Below are positions 54,784-64,000 of a stretch of 64,000 bases of DNA, piece after piece. The first letter of the stretch is position 1, and every line of letters starts with the position of its first letter. A program made the translations under genes and the position numbers. The notes beneath the pieces were generated by a model. That model saw nothing but the letters and a program-made list of their open reading frames with translations, made no database searches and had not been told where the DNA came from. Source of the stretch: Brachynemurus nebulosus (Eukaryota > Arthropoda > Insecta > Neuroptera > Myrmeleontidae); contig JAPWDM010000012.1 in assembly GCA_035578155.1 (NCBI GenBank), positions 16,899,619 through 16,963,618 of the forward strand, written 5' to 3'.

Positions 54784-56519
54784 CAAGTCAGGAGCTGAAT
54801 GAAATAAAGGCGTAAGTCTGTTTTGAGAAAAAGTCATTTCAAGGTTCAGTTACGTTGTACCTATAACGATAAATACTGAAAAATTACGGGGAATTTTTTT
54901 TGGAGTTTTGTAATTTTTACCATAAAAAAAGTTAAGAACAATTTTTACAGTGAAATGATTCCAGGTTACAAAAATTCCATTTAAATTTAAAAAAACTGTT
55001 TTTAAACATTTCTCTATTGCTTAAGGGTGGAAACGGCTAATAAACTAATTTTTTTCGAATCTCGTTTTTTGTTTTTATTTTGTTCTGTGGTTCTTTACAA
55101 ACACGGTGATATATAAAACGTGGCCAAAAAAATTTTTTTAAGTAGAAAAATATTTATTTGTGAGCCGCTGCACAGCCAAGTTGCTGCTCCTTTGCAGACA
55201 ACGCTCGCCCTCCTTCGCGATTTGATCAGTAATATTTAGTTTTGGTGTGTATAATCCGCCAATTTCGAGAAGAAAGTTGACTAGTAATAAAATTTTAAAA
55301 ATTATGATTGGCTGTTAGTAATAAAGGACAACGAGTATGGCAAATCAGATAAATTCATCTTTGTCTAGCTGACCTAATTTCCAAAGTCGGATTTACATAC
55401 AAAAAAAAAAAAAAAAAAAAAATCGTGCAGAAATGAAATACATTCAAAAACTGATGTTTAAGGTTTTTAAAACAAATTTTTGGAGAATAATAAGAAATAA
55501 TTAATAAATTTGTACACATACCTTCATACAATTTGTACAATACATTTGACACTCATGTGGCATAAATTAAAATTTAACCATAAATTTGAAAATAAACACA
55601 AAACAGGAACAAAAATTGATTTATTTGAATTACATATACCTACACTTTTTTCTGTATTTGGTTAAATATTTACATTTGAATTAAAAAATGTAGCTTAAAG
55701 GTAACTAGAATTATGACAAAATAAATAGCACATTTAAATGGAAATATATTTTAATATAAACTGAAAAATCAAAATACAAAATCGTAGCAAACAGTTACCG
55801 TAGTGACCGTAATTTTAGAGCAGGTAAGAACAATATAATGCCTGACAACACATAATTTTATTTTTGCTAATCGATCACATTATCATATCGAAAACCACAA
55901 TATAAAGAAAAAAAAACATCCAAAATCCATTAATACCAACAACTCAATTTTATTATTAGGTTTATTACTCATATAAATTATCTGCATATTATAATTATTT
56001 CACCTATACTAAAATTTGATATAAGTTTCGTGTTCGAGTTTACGCAATCAGTTTTATGAAAAAAAAAATATGGGAAAGTACAAAATTATGATTTTGTACA
56101 TACATACTTTTTTATCTTACATGTACTCACGTAGAAACTTTAAAAACGATGTTTAACTATATTGACTAAATATTTTGTTCCAGTGTAAAACTGACTTGTA
56201 AAATTTTATTGCATTTATTGTCAACTCAGATTTGCTATATTGTACATGAGTTATAGTAAGCACTGAGATAATGTTCTTTTATTTGTATGCCTTTGTAGAC
56301 GTTTTAATAAATAGTGAGTAAACCGCTTCTTTTGTTATTATTTTTGTTTTTACCGTTTCCCAAAAGTTATGTTTTTCCCGACAAGGAAAATCATGTCTCA
56401 AGTTCACGAAAAGATAGAGACTTAATTTTTTTTTAAAATTTTGTTCATAAACATATTGCTCATACAGTGGAGTATGCTTTTTCCATTTGAACAATTGTAA
56501 CTATTTTTAAACATTTTTT
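54784..56519. other. No gene recognised
   Basis: AT-rich, including a poly-A run at about 55401-55421. No supported exon or element ends. Confidence 0.4.
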
Positions 56520-56522
56520 TTA

Positions 56523-56706
56523 GGCCGCTATTACATTGTCATAGATATATGTCAAAGATCTTTGATCAAATCTATGATCAAATATTAAGAAGTATCTTTA
56601 ACTATGGTTACAGAACTTTATATTATAAAAGTTGACTTATTACACTATAATATTTCTTTGATTAAATAAAACTTTGACATATATCTATGACGGTGTAATA
56701 GCGGCC
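56523..56706. mobile_element. PIF/Harbinger-type MITE
   Basis: 184 bp with TIRs of about 35 bp: GGCCGCTATTACATTGTCAT and onward is inverted at the right end with one or two changes (catagatatatgtcaaag). Both sides carry TTA (56520-56522, 56707-56709). GGC-start termini plus a 3-bp TTA duplication are the PIF/Harbinger (Tourist) signature. The arms cover over a third of the element, so it can fold into one hairpin. Confidence 0.92.
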
Positions 56707-56709
56707 TTA

Positions 56710-57941
56710 AATAAAAAATTGGTTTTTATAATTTTTAGAAGTTTGGGTTTACAATTTTATAGTTAAATTTAAAAATTACCTGAAACCCATAGTCAGCTTT
56801 ATGGACAGGTCCTTTAGGGATTAAATAATAAAAAAAATATTTAAAAAATATTCATTACTTTTTGAGATATGGCGTTCCTTGTAAACGCTTAAAAACTTAT
56901 GAAAAAGGACCCCCTTCCCCAACAGGGAAGACTAATGAATGTTTCAAAAACAAAATTTTCTATTTGAAACCCTCCCTAATTTGAAAAAAATTTCAACAAG
57001 CAAAGTAATCAATAAATCAAAAAGTTGCTTTTTTTATTTGAACTCCCCCCTTAAGAAATATTTATTTGAATTAGATGGTTGGCCAATTTGGAAAACTAAT
57101 AATCGTCATAATATGTGATCCTAATAAGTCATTGCATTTTCATTATTCAGTATTTTTAATTGTTTTATATATACGTTCTTACAATATCAAGAATAGAAAC
57201 GGTAAAAAATGGATAGTAAAAATATTAATAGATTATTTTCTTATTAATTCCTAAAAAAGTAGAAATTTTTGATTTCTGGACTAAAATATCCCCTTATCGG
57301 TGCATAAAACATTGAAAATCGAAAGTGGAGCTAGACATATCAGAACTTTATGTTCAACCATCAATTCATATGGAATTTTCACAAACTTGCGACAACTCGT
57401 TAATTAAATAACAAAAAAAAAAAAAAAAATTTATACCATGGCAGATAAATAATTACCTGTTTTACTGAATAAACAAATCTATACCAACTTTTATATTAAC
57501 ACAACATATACTATCAACATAAAATTTGTGTAACATAGTTAGATAATATTATCCGGTACAATATTGTTTCCAAGAAGGAAACTGTTTACTGTGAGTCACG
57601 AAAATTTTTATTAATGAAAGTACATTCAACCCTCTCTTAACACGATCTCCTCAAAAACTGGTGTAGAAAAATAAGAACATATGAAAAAACATGTTTCCTA
57701 TAGTAAATCGTGTAAAAATAATTCCGAAACTGGACAAATAATGTCACATTAAATGTTGTAACGACCAGATGTGTGACACATGTGAAAAAAACATACATAT
57801 TATATTAGCAACAAATTTATTTCTTCAGTTCGGTATAAATTTATTGATATAAAATGTTGCATTAGAAATTTTTTTTTAAATGTATTATAAGTACCATACT
57901 TATCATAATTTAATTGTATCATTTGGGGAAAGAAATTAATT
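56710..57941. other. No gene recognised
   Basis: AT-rich with a poly-A tract near 57414. No element or gene identified. Confidence 0.4.
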
Positions 57942-58141
57942 AAAGTTGACCACTTTAAATATTGGTTATTTTTGGGCTACTCGAACGTTGCATACGTATG
58001 TCATGTGCGCTAAATAATTTTTTCTATTTTTTGAAGGATTTCTTCCGTAAAATGCGTTCTTTTGGAGGGATTTTTGACTAATGTTGGGGGATTTTGATGA
58101 GTCAACCTGGCAACACTGAATTTGATACATACTAAAATAAA
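57942..58141 (+). repeat. 200-bp direct repeat, copy A
   Basis: Over 90% identical by eye to 59422-59619, from aaagttgaccactttaaat to tgatacatactaaaataa. Spacing is about 1.48 kb. The ends are not the TG..CA of LTRs and I see no primer-binding site that I would trust, so the nature (dispersed repeat, or terminal repeats of a small element) is open. Confidence 0.9.
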
Positions 58142-59421
58142 TAGGGATCCAATTGAGCGACCACTTCAAAAAAAAATTCAGTAACTGTGCCCTAATGCAC
58201 TTAATTACTGCACCAAGTCTCATCAAAATTCAAGGGCTGCAACATGGTAAAAAAAAATATTTTTCACTTTTAATCTGCTGAACAGCCCCTCCAGTGGGTC
58301 CGACTCTGGAATTATATACGTCAATCGAAAGTACTTTAAAAATAATGTGTTGTGTCTAATAAAGTGTTTTTTCCTATCTTCTATAGTTTTTGAGATAACC
58401 AAGAATAATCGAAAGAGGTATATTAAGTTATAGGTTATCTGCCCCCAGATAGAAGGTCCCAATAGTAACTGTATTGTCGTTTATGTGAATAAATTATCAT
58501 TTTAACAATGCAATTCTTTGAAATAATGTTATAGCGGCGTCATTTGTCAAACTATATAAGAGATACAACCCTTAGTTGTATTTTCAAGATCAAGTGCGCT
58601 AAAAGAGAAGCGTGTAAAGCAAGCATTGCCTGTACATAGATGAAGAGACTATAGGTACTATACAAGGGAAAAGAGAAAAATCTGTAGAAAGAGAATAGCA
58701 AAATATGATTTTTATTATAGAAGATTTCATTTATTTTTGGCTGGATGTTTGTTGGTACTGTGTGTAGTTAGTTAATCAAATATACACAAAAGAGGATTCT
58801 TCAAATAATTAGATTTCAAAAAAAGGCAAAGAAAATTATTTTTTTTTCATATATCTACGAAAAAGAGATTGTACCGGATGAATACCTAATTCTTTTTTTT
58901 TTTTTTCATTATACTTTTGAGATATATAGTTAAATGGAAAGAATAGATTGATACTTAGAGTCAGAATTTTTCCTCTTAAAATTCTTTTTATTAATATCTA
59001 GAAAATTAATTCCGGTATTACTATTATACAATAGTCAGAGATTATTACGATTTACTCTGCAAAATTGGAGAATTTTTAAATTGCTGGAAGGAATTCAGCT
59101 GGAAATTTTCAAACTAGGGGGGAGGATTTGGAGGTTTTTCTTAATTAAATTTAAAAAATATATTTGCCATCCTGCTTAAAAGTACTCAAATTCAAAAACC
59201 AGTTTCAAATCAACCATTAAAATCTAAATGTGTGATACCGTAATTTAAGGCAACATCAAAAGTCAACAATCAATTTTGCCTAATTTTATTGTTTAAAAAA
59301 ATACAGTAAACAATTTCTTGTAAATAATATTAAAGTTATATTTTGTTATAAATTATTTTATTTTAATTTTTTTTTTTTTTGCTCGTCAACTGTTTTATTT
59401 TTGAAGAAAGACATTTTTCAA
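58142..59421. other. Sequence between the two direct repeats; no gene
   Basis: AT-rich. It has a polypurine stretch around 58655-58700 and T runs, but no frame with a retroelement motif. Confidence 0.45.
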
Positions 59422-59619
59422 AAAGTTGACCACTTTAAATATTGGTTATTTTTGGGCTACTCGGACGTTGCTTACGTATATCAGGTGCGTTAAATAATCT
59501 TTTCTATTTTTTGAAGGTTTTCTTCCCTAAAATGCGTTTTTGGAGGGATTTTTGACTAATGTTGGGGGATTTTGATGAGTCAATCTGGCAACACTGAATT
59601 TGATACATACTAAAATAAA
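59422..59619 (+). repeat. 200-bp direct repeat, copy B
   Basis: See copy A. Differences are scattered substitutions and a 2-bp deletion (gcgttcttttgg vs gcgtttttgg). Confidence 0.9.
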
Positions 59620-59697
59620 AGAGTTTAAACTACGGTACTTGAACTGGTAAATAAAAAATCATAATTAAATTAAATCAATGTTTTAGAATGGCGGCTA

Positions 59698-59860
59698 TCA
59701 CTAAAGTGACAAATCGACTCCAAAACATTTTATTTGGTAACACAGTTGCATTTCACTGTAGCCTTAGTAGAAAAAGCTGCAATGCTAGTCGCTGTTTTTC
59801 AGGATTTAAATGGAAATTAGTATTTAACATAAATATATATTTTTTTATACGTGCAGTGTG

Positions 59861-59917
<57 letters not shown>

Positions 59918-59930
59918 ATGACTTTAGTGA
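59698..59930. mobile_element. Short TIR element, TCACTAAAGT ends, with TA tract
   Basis: TCACTAAAGTGAC (59698) is inverted at the right end (actttagtga, 59921-59930). TA lies on both outer sides. A (TA)n tract fills 59862-59915 just inside the right end. 233 bp. Only about 10-12 bp of TIR, so moderate confidence. Confidence 0.6.
59862..59915. repeat. (TA)n microsatellite
   Basis: About 27 TA units ending 5 bp before the right TIR of the surrounding element. Confidence 0.97.
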
Positions 59931-60224
59931 TAACCAACAATTTAAGTTACTTAATATAAAGAGAACTTCTATTTGAAAAAAGACAAAAAAACAACATAAA
60001 TACAAATACATACTTAAATAAATTTAGTTTAACCTAATTAAAAATTTATTTTTGTTTTCATTATTTTATTATTGATGCATATTGGAATAGAACTGCCTAA
60101 TTTTTAATTACTAAAGATATAATTAGGCTATTTTTTTATTTCAATACATTTTATTTACAATTTAACCGAAAGAATTCAATTAAAGATTGTTCAGAACACA
60201 GTTTAATATGTAATGTTTTTTATT

Positions 60225-60340
60225 TGTTTTAAACATAGTTTAAAACATCGTTTAAAACACTTTAATTTCAAGCATGTTTTATTTAGATTGTGTTTTAAAC
60301 AGTGTTTAAAACATGTGATTTAAAACACTTTGTTTTATAC
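60225..60340. repeat. Cluster of GTTTTAAAC/GTTTAAAAC words
   Basis: Six or more copies of gtttaaaaca or its inverse (tgttttaaac) in about 115 bp, e.g. near 60240, 60250, 60290, 60303 and 60315. Highly self-complementary. Possibly the internal part of a MITE. No ends defined. Confidence 0.65.
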
Positions 60341-61552
60341 ATGCCAACCCTGCTATTTTTGCATTAATAATATATCCTTTTTGTTCAGGTATTTACATAA
60401 AAATTTGGTTCACTTAAAACGTATTCAAGGAAATTGACGTAAGAGTTCCCGCCAATTTTAAAAACGCTGTTTCGAACAAAATGGGCTTAAAATTTGCTAT
60501 TTCGGGCCCTTGGGCACGTTATATGTATATTCAGAAGCTAGAAAATAAATAAAAGACTTCGAATATCGCTCTGAAAATTTAGAAATTATTCTTGAAATGT
60601 TATACTAATATTCTAGGAACAAAAAAATTTTAATTTTTTTTTTTTTTTTTTTTTTTGTTCAAAAGGTATTTGTCCCCTTAATAGGCTATAGACTATACTC
60701 GCGATACTTAGGTAAAAAGGTGTTTTTAACAATTTTTAAAACAGAACAAATTACTTTATAAAACAATGACCTCAACGCAAGTTCAAAAAACACCCAATTT
60801 TTTTCTATTAAAATTTACAAGTATATTTTTTGTTGTTTATTCGATTATTTTTGAAAAGTTTCGTGTTTTTTATTTCCGTCACTACGTTGGTCTCAGTAGT
60901 AAGCTCTGTGCAATTGTATTAAAATGTATAATAAAAAAATATATTACAAGTGGGAATTGGTAAAACCGTCAAGTTGTCGGTATTTGTTGTTTTTTCTCTT
61001 ATTTTTTTTATTTTACTTTTTCAAAAAAAAAAAAAAATGAAAATTTATGAATAAATGTAATACATGAACTTTTACTACGTGTTTCCATATATATTTATGG
61101 ACAGAATAAACGTATTATATAGGTTGCTACACCATTTTTATCCATAACATTTATTTAATGCCATTATTATATATACTTAATTTAATATAGGTATCAACCA
61201 GAATAGATATACCAGTTAGCGTTTATGTATGTGTATACGAAAAACTGCGGAAAAAATTCCGCAAAAATGTTCCCACTGGACTGGAGAAAATTAAATAAAA
61301 TAATTTAAATGAGTCAAGTCATTTAATTGTTATAGATGATTTCGTATTATATAACAAAAGAGACACTTTTCTCACTTCATAAAACCGTGGAAATGTGTAA
61401 AAGGGGAGGATAAATTTGTCTTAAAAAATAGAGGTGATTCGTTTAAAAGTTTCTTATTAGTAAGTACTGTATAACACAAGCAGAGATTTTTGAGATTTTT
61501 GAAACAACTGACTTAATCCACAGATTGTTCAGCGGCATTCGATTGTTATAAA
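60341..61552. other. No gene recognised
   Basis: AT-rich with T runs (~60635-60656) and A runs. The 65-aa frame at 60766 is poly-F/I/K with no recognisable domain. Confidence 0.4.
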
Positions 61553-62139
61553 TAGAGATGAGCTAAATGGTTATTTTCTAATAACTGCTATTGCAATAAC
61601 AGTTACTGAAAAATAACTGTTATTTATAACAGTTATTATAATAACTGGTATGGTATTTGGATATTTTAACATATTTAAGATATTCGATATGCGTATAAAC
61701 GGTTCTGTTAGTGAAAGATGCACAGATATATAATACTGACGGGTACTAAATAATCTGCAATATCTGTTCAAATACTTGTCTGTACAAAGGCTTAGACTTT
61801 ATATACACAATTTTAACAATTTTATGGATACAAAATTACAAATACAAATAGATAACTGTACAGTAGACAATAGTTCATTTTAAGGGTTTTTTAAATGCGC
61901 TACAATAGAAAATGTGTAACTTGCCTGGGGCGTTATAATTTTTAGAAATTCTCCGTAGGTGGTTAAAATAAATTACTGTGATCCTTGCTTTCGAATATAT
62001 TAATATTGACCTATGTTATCGATGTTTCCAAAGGAGTTATTTAAGTAACCAGATAGTGGGTATTCCAGTTATTGACGATAACTGTTATCTTTCTATACTA
62101 GTTACAAAATAATAGTTATCGATATATCGATCATCTCTA
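61553..62139. mobile_element. Non-autonomous hAT element, TAGAGATGA ends
   Basis: TAGAGATGAGC at the left and the complement of TAGAGATGATC at the right. The flanks gttataaa (61545-61552) and gttataac (62140-62147) are an 8-bp duplication with one change. Subterminal parts repeat ataactgttat/ataacagttat in both orientations (about 61585-61645 and 62070-62120). 587 bp, no transposase. Confidence 0.88.
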
Positions 62140-62558
62140 GTTATAACGGAGAAATATTCGAGATATGTCACAAACTTACATTCTTGAATGGAACTGTATA
62201 AGTTTATTTATTGAACTGTTTTCAAGTTTATTAACTTTGCAGTCTATAGATAGGCTAGTCTCGATAAGGGTAATTTAATTTTTTTTATCCAAGAAACGAA
62301 CCAGCAATTAATGGATATCCGAAGAGGTAGTTTAACTTTTTAAATATAGATGTCACACCTCAACTTTTAATGATCTTTTGCGATATCTCTGCCCCGCATA
62401 AAAAGAAGTTTCGCTATAGGTGTATTTTTGCTACATTATAACGCATTTTTCTCAATAATAGGTTTGCCAAAACCAATGTTCAGCGAGAGCGGTCAGATGG
62501 CGCAATTTCGCAAGGACTCAGATCTAAAAAGAAGGCTCGATTAGGGGCCCGGACTAAG
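62140..62558. other. No gene recognised
   Basis: AT-rich then mixed composition. Nothing supported. Confidence 0.4.
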
Positions 62559-62560
62559 TA

Positions 62561-63126
62561 TTAGGTTGTCCCGAGCAAACACATCCATTTTATTTTTTCA
62601 TTGTTAATCTTTATTGATCGAAATGACATTAAATTATGTATTAATTAAATGTACGAGCGTTCAGAATTTATTACACGTTGCCATTGCTCAGGCAGTTGTT
62701 GTACGCCAGTCATAGAACCTGACGTGTTAAGTTCCGTCACGATTAACTTCAGCGTTTTTTGAAAATCATCCCAGTTATTGTATGTGTTCCTCTTAGCTTC
62801 CTCTTCAATCTGGCAAAACAATTGAAGTCCAGCGGAGAGATATGGTGCCTCTTTTGCCAAGTGCTTTTGTAATATTAGAATGAGTGACACCCACAGACCA
62901 CTCTCACAAACAAGCAAACTTGAGTAAAACTCGTTGTTCATAATCACTTACTGAATGAAATAATTGTTCTTTAATTGATGAAATTTTACAAAAGAGCGAA
63001 CTTACTATTACTGAGAATAAACCTACAGTGTCGCGATTCTAATGACATTAGTCATGTTACAACAAGTCTAAAAACTAACAAGATACAACATGTAAAAATT
63101 GGATGTGTTTGCTTGGGACAACCTAA
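62561..63126 (-). mobile_element. Internally deleted mariner element
   Basis: TTAGGTTGTCCCGAGCAAAC at the left and the complement of TTAGGTTGTCCCAAGCAAAC at the right form ~30-bp TIRs; TA on both sides (62559-62560, 63127-63128). TTAGGTTG is the classic mariner terminus. 566 bp, against about 1.3 kb for a full element. It retains a minus-strand C-terminal coding piece. Confidence 0.94.
62645..62947 (-). pseudogene. Mariner transposase C-terminal fragment
   Basis: The 100-codon frame ends VQQLPEQWQRVINSERSYI, the pattern LP-RW-x-(K/R)-x-I-x2-x-G-x-Y that closes mariner transposases. Upstream, APYLSAGLQLF corresponds to the PYSPDLAPxDFFLF region that carries the third catalytic Asp, with the Asp missing, and WDDFQKTLK fits the stretch before the end. 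The N-terminal ~30 codons do not look like mariner and span the deletion junction. It is open but lacks the DNA-binding domain and catalytic residues. Confidence 0.75.
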
Positions 63127-63128
63127 TA

Positions 63129-63477
63129 AAAAGACGTCTTATTTCGCTCGTCAATTATATTTTTGGAGAAAAAAATGTTTGAAAATTTTATGTTGTGGCA
63201 AGGAACACGTCATTTCAAACTTTAACGGTGCTTTTGTGTTTGTTCTAAAATCTGTCGAGTTTTGTTGATTTCAATCAATTTCCAACATATTTTTCCTAGC
63301 AACACAACTTTCTTTATACTCTAATTTGCATGAAAAAACTTGAAAATGACAAATACGAACCGTTTCTATCTAATTTATTGGTACAGAAAAAAGTTAAACC
63401 CAGTTTTAATTTGACTTTACATGCACTTTTAAATGTATCTTACTTTAAAAAATAAAATTTAAAAAAAAAATTAATTG
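63129..63477. other. No gene recognised
   Basis: AT-rich flank of the mariner element, nothing supported. Confidence 0.4.
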
Positions 63478-63550
63478 GAGTGACTAGGAGTTGAACCCAG
63501 GTACCCTAGATTATTAAACAACGACGCTACCAGTTAAATTATGTTGGATA
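63478..63550 (-). repeat. tRNA-like sequence, degenerate
   Basis: On the minus strand: an A-box-like taatttaactggtagcg, a B box ggttcaactcc and a 3' end tcactcca resemble a tRNA. The 5' acceptor strand does not pair with the 3' strand. Probably a tRNA pseudogene or SINE head from a different source than the 31- and 50-kb copies. Confidence 0.5.
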
Positions 63551-64000
63551 GTTTTAGAGTGAAACAAGTGTAAATGAGTACAAAAATGATGTCGTTGTAG
63601 AAACAATGTCTCAAGAACGAACGTTAAACCATTTTCTTATTAAATTATAAATAGAATTGAAACTCTTTCCAGCTACTATTTGTTCACTCCTTCAAGTACG
63701 TATAACGGCTCCTCTTTAATCGAGCTTGACAATAACAACGCAAAAAGAAAACTGAAAAATCGGTTTCTCATTCAACGCAGTGCAAATAAACACACATCGT
63801 AAAGTCATCGATTCCGAATAAATTTGCACTTTATTTACAATGTAATTTTATACGATCTTGTCCTAAATAAATGTTTGATATTCACATCTTCTGATATAGC
63901 CAGCCGTCAACATGCACACTACGATGTACCAAAAGGCACCAACGAACCAACGAACGTCACCATTGTTGTGTTGTTGTGAGTTAACCCAGTGAACCCTGGA
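63551..64000. other. No gene recognised
   Basis: Slightly less AT-rich at the very end. No frame, TIR or RNA gene supported. Confidence 0.4.

Noticed and set aside
54515..54837. Three overlapping frames of 69-99 codons
   Set aside because: They are inside a hAT MITE copy whose composition is less AT-rich. No domain, and the other family copy (11.2 kb) has no such frames.
57942..59619. LTR retrotransposon with solo-size LTRs
   Set aside because: No TG..CA ends, no convincing primer-binding site or polypurine tract at the right positions, and no gag/pol motif. Kept only as direct repeats.

Overview
The window looks like non-coding, transposon-saturated DNA from an arthropod nuclear genome, most likely an insect and possibly a hemipteran. 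It is strongly A+T-rich and has long (TA)n arrays, spliced-gene signals and no bacterial gene layout. It carries Helitron, hAT, mariner/Tc1, pogo, PIF/Harbinger, TTAA-type and Penelope remnants. The host cannot be named from sequence alone.

I find one credible host-type gene candidate, on the minus strand at 32.5-34.9 kb. It has a 16-codon first exon with a GT donor and a 162-codon second exon with an AG acceptor in matching phase. A broken paralogue of exon 2 lies at 28.7-29.0 kb in a duplicated segment. I do not recognise the protein (T/S/K-rich, hydrophilic). All other coding traces are transposase or retroelement fragments: a hAT dimerisation region (6.3-6.9 kb), a Penelope GIY-YIG endonuclease (22.9-23.1 kb), two pogo-type relics (39.4 and 41.6 kb), a Tc1-like DDE fragment (43.6-44.1 kb) and a mariner C-terminus (62.6-62.9 kb).

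Layout. 0-5.5 kb: a TTAA-flanked element with a hAT MITE nested in it, a ~295-bp tandem repeat, and pieces of two dispersed families. 5.5-14 kb: a hAT element with perfect 8-bp target duplication, an old repeat split by a TTAA-type insertion, and two TA-flanked inverted-repeat elements. 14.8-20.5 kb: a pogo-like element, the fullest copy of a Helentron-like family, a Helitron and a hAT element. 20.7-27.2 kb: a long palindrome, the Penelope relic, and a 3.4-kb interval bounded by perfect 26-bp inverted repeats and TA arrays. 28.7-35 kb: the gene and its decayed paralogue, with transposons in the intron. 36.1-37.3 kb: six units of a ~196-bp satellite. 38-42.7 kb: a fold-back with hammerhead-ribozyme-like cores and several nested TIR elements. 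43-64 kb: scattered MITEs, a tRNA-derived SINE head, repeat copies, and long stretches with nothing I can name.

Three points stand out. (1) The two-exon gene family is apparently undescribed. (2) Three short motifs carry almost the whole hammerhead ribozyme core. (3) Several unrelated TA-inserting elements share one design, with copies of their terminal motif repeated inside. Filled and empty insertion sites inside the window allow the order of several insertions to be read directly.
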